From Hyphomicrobiales bacterium (GTDB taxonomy: Bacteria; Pseudomonadota; Alphaproteobacteria; Rhizobiales; Rhizobiaceae), in NCBI GenBank assembly GCA_900468805.1, contig UEIF01000056.1, forward strand, positions 50,883 through 114,882: a stretch of 64,000 bases of DNA, in the 5' to 3' direction. The notes beneath the pieces are model-generated. The model did not search any database and was not told the origin of the DNA. It saw only the letters and a list, made by a program, of their open reading frames with translations. The position numbers and the translations under genes are program-made. Shown one piece after another: positions 35,838 through 44,087 of the stretch (positions within the stretch are counted from its first letter, which is position 1; every line of letters starts with the position of its first letter).

Positions 35838-36549
35838 GCTCACCAATGTCGTCAAGCGCTTCGGCGCGCTGGAGGTGCTGAAGGGCGTCTCCTTCGAGAT
35901 CAATGCCGGTGAAGTGGTTGCGCTGATCGGCCAGTCCGGCTCCGGCAAGAGCACAGCACTTCGCTGCATCAACCGGCTGGAGACGATCCAGGACGGCTCG
36001 ATCGAGGTGTGCGGCCACCGCGTCGAGGATCCGAAGCTCGATCTCAGAACCCTGCGGCGCGACATCGGCATGGTGTTCCAGAGCTACAACCTCTTCCCGC
36101 ATATGACAGTCGCCGAAAACATCATGCTGGCGCTGCGCCGCGTGAAGGGCATCCGCAAGGATCAGGCTTTCGAGATCGCCAAACAGGTACTCGCCAAAGT
36201 CGGCCTCTCCGAAAAGATCGATGCCTATCCAGAGCAGCTTTCCGGCGGCCAGCAGCAGCGTGTGGCGATCGCCCGTTCGCTCGCCATGCAGCCCAAGGTG
36301 ATGCTGTTCGATGAGGTGACCTCGGCGCTCGATCCGAAGCTGACGGGCGAGGTGCTTCGCGTCATGGAGGATCTCGCCCGCGGCGGCATGACGATGATCG
36401 TCGTCACCCATGAGATGGGTTTTGCCAAGCGCGCCGCCAACCGCGTCATCTACATGCACACGGGCAAGGTCTGGGAGACGGGTGGTGCGGATATCCTGAG
36501 CAATCCGCAGACGCCGGAACTCAAGGAGTTCATGGCCGCAGAGCTTTAG
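35821..36549 (+). CDS. Polar-amino-acid-type ABC ATPase
   Basis: A 242-residue ATPase: Walker A GQSGSGKST (about 38-46), Q-loop MVFQSYNLFPHMTV, signature LSGGQQQRVAIARSLA, Walker B VMLFDEVTSALDP, H-loop VTHEMGFA. Full family length. The start overlaps the preceding gene, so it is translationally coupled. Confidence 0.95.
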   Translation: MSVAVKLTNVVKRFGALEVLKGVSFEINAGEVVALIGQSGSGKSTALRCINRLETIQDGSIEVCGHRVEDPKLDLRTLRRDIGMVFQSYNLFPHMTVAENIMLALRRVKGIRKDQAFEIAKQVLAKVGLSEKIDAYPEQLSGGQQQRVAIARSLAMQPKVMLFDEVTSALDPKLTGEVLRVMEDLARGGMTMIVVTHEMGFAKRAANRVIYMHTGKVWETGGADILSNPQTPELKEFMAAEL

Positions 36550-36659
36550 ACCCCGCCAAGTGCGGGAGGGAAATGCCTGCGCCGGATGGACCGGTGCGGG
36601 TTTCAGAGGAGGCCCGACAGAGAGCGGGCAGAGGCAATCAGGTAGAGGAGACTTGGAAC

Positions 36660-37454
36660 ATGCCGAAGACAGTGATTTCGAAATTGGCACTATTGGCCGG
36701 CGCAGGCTTGCTGGCATTGGCAAGCGTTGCGCATGCCGATGTGCTCGACAACATCAAGAAGGCGGGCAAAGTACGCATCGCGGTGGCGATGGGTATTCCG
36801 GAATATTCCTTCGTCGATGAGAACCTGAAGCCTTCCGGCTCCGACGTTGAGACCGCCAGGCTGATTGCCAAGGACCTCGGCGTCGAGCTCGAGTTGGTGG
36901 AAATCACCAACGCTGCTCGTGTCCCCTCTGTGCAGACCGGCAAGGCCGACATGGTCGTCTCCTCGCTCGGTATCACCGAAGAGCGCAAGAAAGCGATCGA
37001 CTATTCCGTCCCCTATGCGACCCTCGCTCTCGTCGTGGCAGCGCCGTCGACTATCGAGATCAAGAATTATGCCGATCTTGACGGCAAGCGTATTGGTGTT
37101 ACCCGGGCCACGACCAACGACCAGGATATCACCGCCAATGCAAAGGGCGCCGATATCGTCCGCTTCGAGGATGACGCAACACTGATCACGTCTGTTGTAT
37201 CCGGCCAGGTCGATACCGTTTCCAGCCAGTCGGCCGTCATCAATGGCATCAACAAGAAAATGGCTGACCATCCGCTGCAGGTGAAGTTCACGCAGAAGGA
37301 AACGAACCTTGGCATCGGCATACCCAAGGGCGAAGCCAATCTGAAGGCCTGGCTCGACCAGTGGGTAAAGACCAACTTCGATAACAAGGTGCTACGCGAC
37401 ATCTATAGCAAGTACCACAATGCTGCTCTGCCCGATGACCTGACCTCCCGTTAA
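36660..37454 (+). CDS. Polar-amino-acid-type ABC binding protein
   Basis: A 264-residue periplasmic protein with a signal peptide (ALASVAHA, about 1-24). SBP_bac_3 fold: KVRIAVAMGIPEYSFVD, then LGVELELVEITNAARVPSVQTGKADMVVSSLGITEER in sequence. The Arg/Asp pair that binds the alpha-amino-acid backbone is recognisable (NAARVPS; the later Asp region). The ligand is unknown; its operon with kduI/kduD raises the possibility of a uronate- or sugar-acid-linked ligand. Start: ATG at 36660, with GAGGAG upstream. Confidence 0.93.
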   Translation: MPKTVISKLALLAGAGLLALASVAHADVLDNIKKAGKVRIAVAMGIPEYSFVDENLKPSGSDVETARLIAKDLGVELELVEITNAARVPSVQTGKADMVVSSLGITEERKKAIDYSVPYATLALVVAAPSTIEIKNYADLDGKRIGVTRATTNDQDITANAKGADIVRFEDDATLITSVVSGQVDTVSSQSAVINGINKKMADHPLQVKFTQKETNLGIGIPKGEANLKAWLDQWVKTNFDNKVLRDIYSKYHNAALPDDLTSR

Positions 37455-37642
37455 GGAGAGTAGCGCGGCCGGCATTGTCATGCGCTGGCCCTCTACAATA
37501 CCGTCATTTCGGCTGATCTTCTCGCCGCGACCGATGAGGCCGCGGCGTTCGATTTTCTGGGCTTAGAATTGGGCCTATGCTACGCCCTCCAAAAAGCGAA
37601 CCCTACGTCGATTTCGGTTTCCACAAAACGTTGACGATTTAT

Positions 37643-37651
37643 CGATAATTT
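37643..37651. promoter_or_regulatory. CGATAATTT half-site
   Basis: Identical to the core of the palindrome at 41424-41451. It sits in the region TTGACG (37631-37636) to 37660, about 40 bases before the oxoprolinase start. This suggests the MarR-like regulator also controls the oxoprolinase gene. Confidence 0.4.
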
Positions 37652-37686
37652 CTTAGTGATATTCCAAATGAACGTCGGAGGCGATT

Positions 37687-40600
37687 TTGTTGGGCACTGC
37701 GGCTGGTAGCTGGGATTTCTGGATCGATCGTGGGGGTACCTTCACGGATATCGTCGGGCGCGACCCCTCCGGCGAGCTGCATGCCCGAAAGGTGCTCTCT
37801 GAAAATCCGGACGCTTATCGTGACGCCGCTGTTCACGGGATCCGGCAGCATCTCGGCCTGACGGCCGGTGAGGCGATCCCGGTGGGTCTGATCGGCGAGG
37901 TGCGCATGGGCACCACGGTCGCCACCAATGCGCTACTGGAGCGCAAGGGCGAGCATCTGGCCCTGATTACTACGAAGGGTTTCCGCGACGCTTTGCGCAT
38001 CGGCTATCAGGAACGCAAGAATATCTTCGCGACCGAGATCATCAAACTGGAAGCTCTCTATCAGGACGTGGTCGAGCTGAACGAGCGCGTGCTGGCCGAC
38101 GGCACGGTCGAGATAGAGCTCGATGAGGCGGCAACGGAAACGGCGCTCCGCAATCTGCGCGCCAAGGGATACCGCGCCGTCGCGATCGTCTTCATGCATG
38201 CCTATAAATATCCCGAGCATGAGGCAGCGGCTGCGCGCATTGCCCGCGCCATCGGTTTCGAGCAGGTCTCCGTCAGCCACGAAGTCTCGCCGCTGATCAA
38301 GCTGGTCGGCCGCGGCGATACGACCGTTGTCGATGCCTATCTCTCGCCGGTGCTCGGCCGCTATGTGCGCCAGGTTTCCGATGAACTCGATGTGGTGCGC
38401 ACAGGTGCCCGCGTCATGTTCATGATGTCGTCAGGCGGTCTGACCGCCGCAGATATGTTTCAGGGCAAGGACGCCATCCTGTCGGGGCCGGCCGGCGGCG
38501 TCGTCGGTCTTGCCAAAACCGGCGAGCAGGCAGGTTTCGGCCATGTGATCGGCTTCGATATGGGCGGCACCTCGACTGACGTGGCGCATTTCGACGGCGA
38601 GTACGAGCGGGCTTTCGAAACGGAAGTCGCCGGCGTGCGTGTCCGCGCGCCGATGATGCTGATCCATACGGTGGCTGCCGGCGGTGGTTCGGTCCTGCAT
38701 TTCGAGAGCGGCCGGTTCCGCGTCGGGCCTGATTCTGCCGGCGCTTTCCCAGGTCCTGCCTGCTACCGCAATGGCGGCCCTCTTGCTGTGACCGATGCCA
38801 ATGTCATGGCTGGCAAGCTGCTGCCCGATTTCTTCCCGGCGATCTTCGGCCCGAAGCAGGATCAGCCGCTCGATGTCGAGGCGGTGCGGCAAAAGTTCGC
38901 CGAGTTGGCATCGGAGATCGGTGATGGGCGCAGCCCCGAAGAAGTGGCTGACGGATTCATCCGCATCGCCGTTGCCAATATGGTCGAGGCGATCAAGAAG
39001 ATTTCCGTCCAGCGCGGCTATGACGTGACGCGCTATGCGCTCAACTGCTTCGGTGGCGCCGGCGGCCAGCATGCCTGTCTGGTGGCTGATGCGCTGGGCA
39101 TGAAGAGCATCCTGCTGCATCCGATGTCCGGGCTGCTTTCGGCCTATGGCATGGGCTTGGCCGATATCCGTTCCACGCGCCAGAAGGCGCTCGGCGTGCC
39201 GCTCGACGGAGAAGCTCCCTCAGCGATTGCCGCCCTCGGGCTGCAGTTGCAGGCTGAAGGTCTCCCGGAACTGGTTGCGCAGGGCGTGGAGGCCGACAAG
39301 ATCAAAACGGTGCTTCGGGCACATATCCGCTACGCTGGTACCGATACGCTGCTCGCGGTCGAGGCGGTGTTCCCGCAAGCGGATAAGGTGGCGCGTCTTC
39401 GCAAGGAATTCGAAGTGCTGCACAAGCGCCGCTTCGGTTTCGTCGCCGAGGACAAGCCGCTGGTCGTGGAAGCCGTCGAAGTCGAATGCATCGGCGGTGC
39501 GGCGGCCGAGATCGATGTCGATCGCGGTGAGACGGGCAAGGGCGAAGCCGTGGCCGCTCGCCGGACCCTCTTTCATTCGCAGGGCGGTAGCCACGATGCG
39601 GCGGTCGTTCTGCGCGACGGCATCATTCCGGGCCAGACGGTCACCGGACCGGCTATCATCATCGAGCCGAACCAGACGATCGTCGTGGAGGATGGCTGGC
39701 AGGCGAGGCTGACGATGCGCGATCACGTCGTCCTGACCCGCATCAAAGCCCTACCGGTGCGCACGGCCATCGGCACAAAGGCTGATCCGGTCATGCTGGA
39801 GATCTTCAACAATCTCTTCATGTCGATTGCCGAGCAGATGGGCGTGACGCTGCAGAACACCGCCTATTCCGTCAACATCAAGGAGCGGCTTGATTTCTCC
39901 TGCGCAGTCTTCGATGCGGAAGGCAATCTCGTTGCCAACGCGCCGCATATGCCGGTGCATCTCGGTTCCATGGATGCATCCGTGGCGACCGCCATCCGCG
40001 AAAATCCGGTCATTCATCCGGGTGATGTCTTCCTGATCAACGCGCCCTACAATGGCGGCACGCATCTGCCTGACCTCACTGTCTGCACGCCTGTCTTCGA
40101 CGATTCCGGCAAGCGCATCCGCTTCTGGGTTGCGAGCCGCGGTCACCACGCCGATATCGGCGGCATCTCGCCCGGTTCCATGTCGCCGCTTGCGACGCAT
40201 ATCGAGGAAGAAGGCGTCTATATCGACAATTTCAAGCTGCTCGATCGCGGCCGTTTTCGCGAGGACGCGCTTGCCGATCTGCTCACCGGTGCGCGCTATC
40301 CGGTGCGCGCGCTGGCGCAGAACGTCAACGACCTGAAGGCGCAGGTCGCCGCCAATGAAAAGGGTGTGGCGGAACTCAAGAAGATGATTGTGCACTTCGG
40401 CGAGGATGTCGTCGACGCCTATATGGGCCATGTTCAGGACAACGCCGCCGAAAGCGTGCGCCGCGTGCTCGACCGCCTGCCCGACGGCGAGTTTTCCTAT
40501 GAGATGGATCAGGGCTGCAAGATCGTCGTCAAGATCTCCATCAACAGGGACAAGCGCGAGGCGACGGTCGATTTTACCGGCACGTCGGCACAGAGGCCGG

Positions 40601-41313
40601 ACAATTTCAACGCGCCGGCACCGGTCACGCGGGCGGCCGTTCTCTATGTTTTCCGTGTGCTGGTCGAGGCTGATATTCCGATGAATGCCGGCTGCCTGCG
40701 GCCGATCCGTATCGTCATCCCCGAGGGAACCATGCTGACGCCGGCATATCCGGCAGCCGTCGTTGCCGGCAATGTCGAAGTCAGCCAGGCCGTGACCAAC
40801 TGCCTGATCGGCGCCGTCGGTGCCATGGCCGCGGCGCAGGGGACGATGAACAACCTGACCTTCGGCAACGACAAATATCAATATTACGAAACCATCTGCT
40901 CAGGCGCTCCGGCCGGCCCCGGCTTCCATGGCGCGGACGCCGTGCATACACACATGACCAATTCGCGTTTGACCGATCCGGAAATCCTGGAGAGCCGCTT
41001 CCCTGTGGTGCTAGAAGATTTCCATATCCGGCCGGATTCCGGCGGCCGCGGTCAATGGCATGCCGGCAACGGCACGCAGCGCACGATCCGCACACTCGAA
41101 ACGCTGGAATTTGCCGTTCTTTCCGGCCATCGCCGTGTCGCGCCCTTCGGCCTGAAAGGTGGCGAGCCCGGGCAGACCGGCCGCAACTATGTTCGGCGCA
41201 ACGATGGTACGGTAGATGAATTGATTGGTGCCGCTCATACGGTGCTGGAAGCCGGCGAAGCCTTTACGGTCGTGACGCCAACAGGGGGCGGATACGGACC
41301 ATCCGATGCTTAA
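37687..41313 (+). CDS. 5-oxoprolinase/hydantoinase, HyuA-HyuB fused
   Basis: A 1208-residue ATP-dependent amidohydrolase, the full length of one-chain 5-oxoprolinases. The HyuA half (about 1-690) opens FWIDRGGTFTDIVGR and has GFDMGGTSTDVAHFDGEYE and GGGSVLHF. The HyuB half (about 700-1208) has LEIFNNLFMSIAEQMGVTLQNTAYS and NAPYNGGTHLPDLTV (each in part). It would open 5-oxoproline or a hydantoin-type lactam with ATP. Start: TTG at 37687, 5 bases after GGAGG (37677-37681); no ATG is near. A CGATAATTT half-site lies just upstream. Confidence 0.93.
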   Translation: MLGTAAGSWDFWIDRGGTFTDIVGRDPSGELHARKVLSENPDAYRDAAVHGIRQHLGLTAGEAIPVGLIGEVRMGTTVATNALLERKGEHLALITTKGFRDALRIGYQERKNIFATEIIKLEALYQDVVELNERVLADGTVEIELDEAATETALRNLRAKGYRAVAIVFMHAYKYPEHEAAAARIARAIGFEQVSVSHEVSPLIKLVGRGDTTVVDAYLSPVLGRYVRQVSDELDVVRTGARVMFMMSSGGLTAADMFQGKDAILSGPAGGVVGLAKTGEQAGFGHVIGFDMGGTSTDVAHFDGEYERAFETEVAGVRVRAPMMLIHTVAAGGGSVLHFESGRFRVGPDSAGAFPGPACYRNGGPLAVTDANVMAGKLLPDFFPAIFGPKQDQPLDVEAVRQKFAELASEIGDGRSPEEVADGFIRIAVANMVEAIKKISVQRGYDVTRYALNCFGGAGGQHACLVADALGMKSILLHPMSGLLSAYGMGLADIRSTRQKALGVPLDGEAPSAIAALGLQLQAEGLPELVAQGVEADKIKTVLRAHIRYAGTDTLLAVEAVFPQADKVARLRKEFEVLHKRRFGFVAEDKPLVVEAVEVECIGGAAAEIDVDRGETGKGEAVAARRTLFHSQGGSHDAAVVLRDGIIPGQTVTGPAIIIEPNQTIVVEDGWQARLTMRDHVVLTRIKALPVRTAIGTKADPVMLEIFNNLFMSIAEQMGVTLQNTAYSVNIKERLDFSCAVFDAEGNLVANAPHMPVHLGSMDASVATAIRENPVIHPGDVFLINAPYNGGTHLPDLTVCTPVFDDSGKRIRFWVASRGHHADIGGISPGSMSPLATHIEEEGVYIDNFKLLDRGRFREDALADLLTGARYPVRALAQNVNDLKAQVAANEKGVAELKKMIVHFGEDVVDAYMGHVQDNAAESVRRVLDRLPDGEFSYEMDQGCKIVVKISINRDKREATVDFTGTSAQRPDNFNAPAPVTRAAVLYVFRVLVEADIPMNAGCLRPIRIVIPEGTMLTPAYPAAVVAGNVEVSQAVTNCLIGAVGAMAAAQGTMNNLTFGNDKYQYYETICSGAPAGPGFHGADAVHTHMTNSRLTDPEILESRFPVVLEDFHIRPDSGGRGQWHAGNGTQRTIRTLETLEFAVLSGHRRVAPFGLKGGEPGQTGRNYVRRNDGTVDELIGAAHTVLEAGEAFTVVTPTGGGYGPSDA

Positions 41314-41423
41314 AGTGCATTCGGTTAAAACGATTTAAAATCAATGCGATAGTGATGCGTTCCTATATGCCGAACGCATCGGAAAATAAGGTCGGAGAAA
41401 CGGCGGCAGAATAGAGAAATCTT

Positions 41424-41451
41424 AGCGATAATTTGTTGACAAATTATCGCT
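41424..41451. promoter_or_regulatory. 28-bp perfect palindrome over a promoter
   Basis: AGCGATAATTTGT (41424-41436), TG, ACAAATTATCGCT (41439-41451). A consensus -35 TTGACA (41436-41441) lies inside it, with a plausible -10 TAACCT at 41458-41463, spacing 16. It is 48 bases before the MarR-like gene. A regulator bound here would block the promoter, so autorepression is likely. Confidence 0.7.
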
Positions 41452-41499
41452 TCTGGCTAACCTGCCAGACGTACTTCAGTTCTGAGATGAGAGAGTTCA

Positions 41500-42030
41500 T
41501 TGGATAAACCGAAGGAACGAAAAGCTCCCCGCGAATTGATCGTGTCGTCAGCCCATCTGGCGCTCGGCAGTTCTCCGGCTCTCTCCGAACTCGAATATGG
41601 ATCGATCCTCTTTTCTCATGCTTTTAACCGCTGGATGGTGCGCTGCATGGCTGCCGCCGGCGCGCCGAGCCTGTCGCCGGTGGAGATCCTGATCATCCAT
41701 TCGGTGCGCCATCGCGGCCGTCCGAAGACGCTGTCCGATCTCTGCCTCGTGCTCGACATCGAAGACACGCATGTCGCCAATTATGCAGTCAAGAAGCTCG
41801 ATGCGGCGGGGCTGGTTAAGACCGGGAAATCCGGCAAGGAAAAAGTGATCCAGGTCACCGACAAGGGGCTGGAAGCGCTGACCCGCTATTCGGAAATCCG
41901 CGAACGGTTGCTGGTGGAGGCGACGAAACTCTCTGGCCTTTCACAGGATGAACTCTCCGACATTGCCTCCCATCTGCGGGCCTTGTCGGGATACTACGAA
42001 CAGGCAGCGAGGTCGGCGGCAACCTTATGA
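41500..42030 (+). CDS. MarR-like winged-helix regulator
   Basis: A 176-residue DNA-binding protein. Winged helix about 58-125 (SPVEILIIHSVRHRG, LSDLCLVLDIEDTHVANYAVKKLDAAGLV, then the wing KSGKEKVIQVTDKG), C-terminal dimerisation helices. The start is TTG at 41500; the frame has no ATG upstream. A 28-bp palindrome covers the promoter. Its stop overlaps the next start (ATGA at 42027-42030), so it was the first gene of an operon with the ABC system that is now only a scar. Probably the regulator of this amino-acid-derivative cluster. Confidence 0.88.
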   Translation: MDKPKERKAPRELIVSSAHLALGSSPALSELEYGSILFSHAFNRWMVRCMAAAGAPSLSPVEILIIHSVRHRGRPKTLSDLCLVLDIEDTHVANYAVKKLDAAGLVKTGKSGKEKVIQVTDKGLEALTRYSEIRERLLVEATKLSGLSQDELSDIASHLRALSGYYEQAARSAATL

Positions 42031-42180
42031 GTAGATCGACCGAGAGCAGCAGCGCCGCCAACCCTGCCAACCCCGCCATCCTCTCGGTCCGCTCACTCTC
42101 CGTCGACTTCAGGTCCGGCCAGTTTCAGGCCGTTCGGTGACTGGCTTCGCGACTATCTCGATCCGACGAGGGAAAAATGA
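42027..42180 (+). pseudogene. Deletion scar: ABC ATPase start joined to ABC permease end
   Basis: From 42027 a frame reads MSRSTESS... AILSVRSLSVDFRSGQFQAV, a typical N-terminus of an oligopeptide-type ABC ATPase, then stops at 42138-42140. In another frame, 42133-42180 reads FGDWLRDYLDPTREK-stop, a typical C-terminus of the matching permease (DppC/OppC type). The left part is coupled to the marR-like stop by ATGA, the right part to the next gene by ATGA (42177-42180). Both ends of an operon are intact while the middle is missing, so one deletion near 42113-42133 is the simplest reading. The remnants differ from the intact importer at 44-49 kb. Confidence 0.75.
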
Positions 42181-43901
42181 GCACCATCCTCAATCTCGAA
42201 ATTCCGCGCACGCTCGACGTGCTGGTTTCCGGCCTGATTGCCAACCCGCCGGGCAAGCCCGTCGAAGCATGGGTCTTCGATGACGAGCCCTCGCGGCGGG
42301 CAGTGGAAGAAAAACTTGCCGCCGCAGGTATCGCGGCGCGGATCCGCAGTTCCTACAAGCCGCTGGTCTATTTCTTCCTTGAGGAGCTGCATATCGCTTC
42401 CCTTGCCAAGGTGGAGATCGGTTATCCAGTTCATCCGGCCGCGGACCCGCAGCGCTTCCTGATCGAAGCCTATCCGCTGGCGGCACTTGTCGATGATGCA
42501 GAAGTCGCTTTTCACGCCAACACGCTCGATCTCACCTACGATATCAAGCTGACGACGAAGGCGGGGGAGACGAAGACCTGTACGGTCTTTGCGCCAAACG
42601 TGGTTGAGAATGACCATGTCGGCAAGCCGGTTCTGCGATGCTGCGGCTGGGCCAATGGCGAACGGCTCAAGACCGACTTCGAAGCGATATTCCTGGCGGC
42701 CGTCGATGCCGTCAAGCAGCAGACATGGGAGCGCAAGCAACCCTATTTCGACCGGCTGCGCATCACGGTCGATTTGCCGGCCAGGGATCTCGACCTCGAT
42801 TTCTGCAGCGAGAGCATCAGCCTGCGCGAAGCCATGCATGAAGACCTGTTCTTCAGCCTGCGGGAATGCCTGGATGCCGAGATGGGCGCTATGGCAGGCC
42901 GGGGTGGCGCAAGGCCAGGCCAGGTCGTTCCCGATATTCGCGGTACTGACGGCAATCCGCGCATCATCATGACCGTCGAAGACTTCGGCGAGCACGAGGA
43001 AACGACTGGCGAGGATGTCGATATTGCCACGGCAACGCGGCCGCTGAAGATCGGCCAGATCCGTCGCGAACTGGCGAAGATCGAAGGCGAGCCGATCAAG
43101 GCGCTATCACGCGAAGGTCGAGAGGTGCTCGGCCGCTATCGCAAGGGACCGGGTCCGGCCGTGCTGATATCATCCGGCCAGCATGCCAATGAGACCAGCG
43201 GTCCGGTCGGAGCGCTGCGCGCCGCGCAGCAGCTTGCCGCCGATCCCGACCAGCATTTTGCCGTCGTGCCGGTGGAGAATGTCGATGGATATGAGCTGCA
43301 TCAGCGGCTGATCGTCGAAAACCCGTTCCATATGCATCACGCAGCCCGCTACACGGCCTTCGGTGACGACCTCTCCTTCACCGTTCCGCCGCCGATGTAC
43401 GAGCGCGAGGCACGCGGGAGGGCTCTTGATCTCTCGTCCGCCAAGCTGCATCTCAATCTGCACGGCTATCCCTCGCATGAGTGGACGCGGCCAATGTCAG
43501 GCTACTTGCCGCGCGGTTTCGAACTCTGGACCATTCCGAAAGGCTTCTTCCTGATCGTGTCCACCCATCCCGGCTGGGAAGCGATCGGCGAGGCGATCCT
43601 TGATGAGGTGGCCGAACGCCTGGCTGAAGACAAGAGCCTCGTCGAATTCAACGCAAAGCAGATCGATTGCGTGCGTCTGCACATGCCGAACGCTCCCTTC
43701 GAGGTGCGTTACGGCATTCCTGTGCTGAAACAGGTGGGCACACTCTATCAGGCGCCGGTGACGATCATCACCGAAGCGACCGACGAGACGGTTTACGAGC
43801 AGATCTTTGTCGACTGCCATGACGCGCAGACGCGGTCAGTGCTTTATGCCGTCGAAGCCTATCGCCGGCTGGCGGCGAGCAGCGATTTTCCGTCGGCGTA
43901 G
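42177..43901 (+). CDS. M14-like zinc carboxypeptidase/deacylase
   Basis: A 574-residue soluble protein. The C-terminal half is an M14/succinylglutamate-desuccinylase-like domain: zinc ligands His336 and Glu339 (GQHANETSG) and His429 (LNLHGYP), and a late Glu in IITEATDET that fits the catalytic base. The N-terminal ~300 residues are a beta-rich region of unknown type. It would hydrolyse a peptide or N-acylated amino acid. Start: ATG at 42177, overlapping the stop of the deleted permease. With the oxoprolinase gene it suggests use of a modified amino acid or peptide. Confidence 0.85.
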   Translation: MSTILNLEIPRTLDVLVSGLIANPPGKPVEAWVFDDEPSRRAVEEKLAAAGIAARIRSSYKPLVYFFLEELHIASLAKVEIGYPVHPAADPQRFLIEAYPLAALVDDAEVAFHANTLDLTYDIKLTTKAGETKTCTVFAPNVVENDHVGKPVLRCCGWANGERLKTDFEAIFLAAVDAVKQQTWERKQPYFDRLRITVDLPARDLDLDFCSESISLREAMHEDLFFSLRECLDAEMGAMAGRGGARPGQVVPDIRGTDGNPRIIMTVEDFGEHEETTGEDVDIATATRPLKIGQIRRELAKIEGEPIKALSREGREVLGRYRKGPGPAVLISSGQHANETSGPVGALRAAQQLAADPDQHFAVVPVENVDGYELHQRLIVENPFHMHHAARYTAFGDDLSFTVPPPMYEREARGRALDLSSAKLHLNLHGYPSHEWTRPMSGYLPRGFELWTIPKGFFLIVSTHPGWEAIGEAILDEVAERLAEDKSLVEFNAKQIDCVRLHMPNAPFEVRYGIPVLKQVGTLYQAPVTIITEATDETVYEQIFVDCHDAQTRSVLYAVEAYRRLAASSDFPSA

Positions 43902-44039
43902 TCGGGCGCCCTCGAGTGACAATTTGCGCTCTGTTTGAACAACCATTGTACCGGCGATCGTTGATCTCCAAGGCGCCGTCTAATGCAGGCGCTATCCATA
44001 CCGGAAGATCGCCGTCATCACCGATTTCCCGTCAGGACA

Positions 44040-44070
44040 ATGCTCCGCCGCTTTCAGGGCGACGGAGCAT
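44040..44070 (-). terminator. Terminator of the pip/peptide-ABC operon
   Basis: ATGCTCCG and CGGAGCAT form an 8-bp outer stem, with CGC/GGCG pairs inside after one mismatch. It lies about 18 bases past the binding-protein stop on the minus strand. Confidence 0.6.
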
Positions 44071-44087
44071 GCTAGGAAGGTTGAGGC

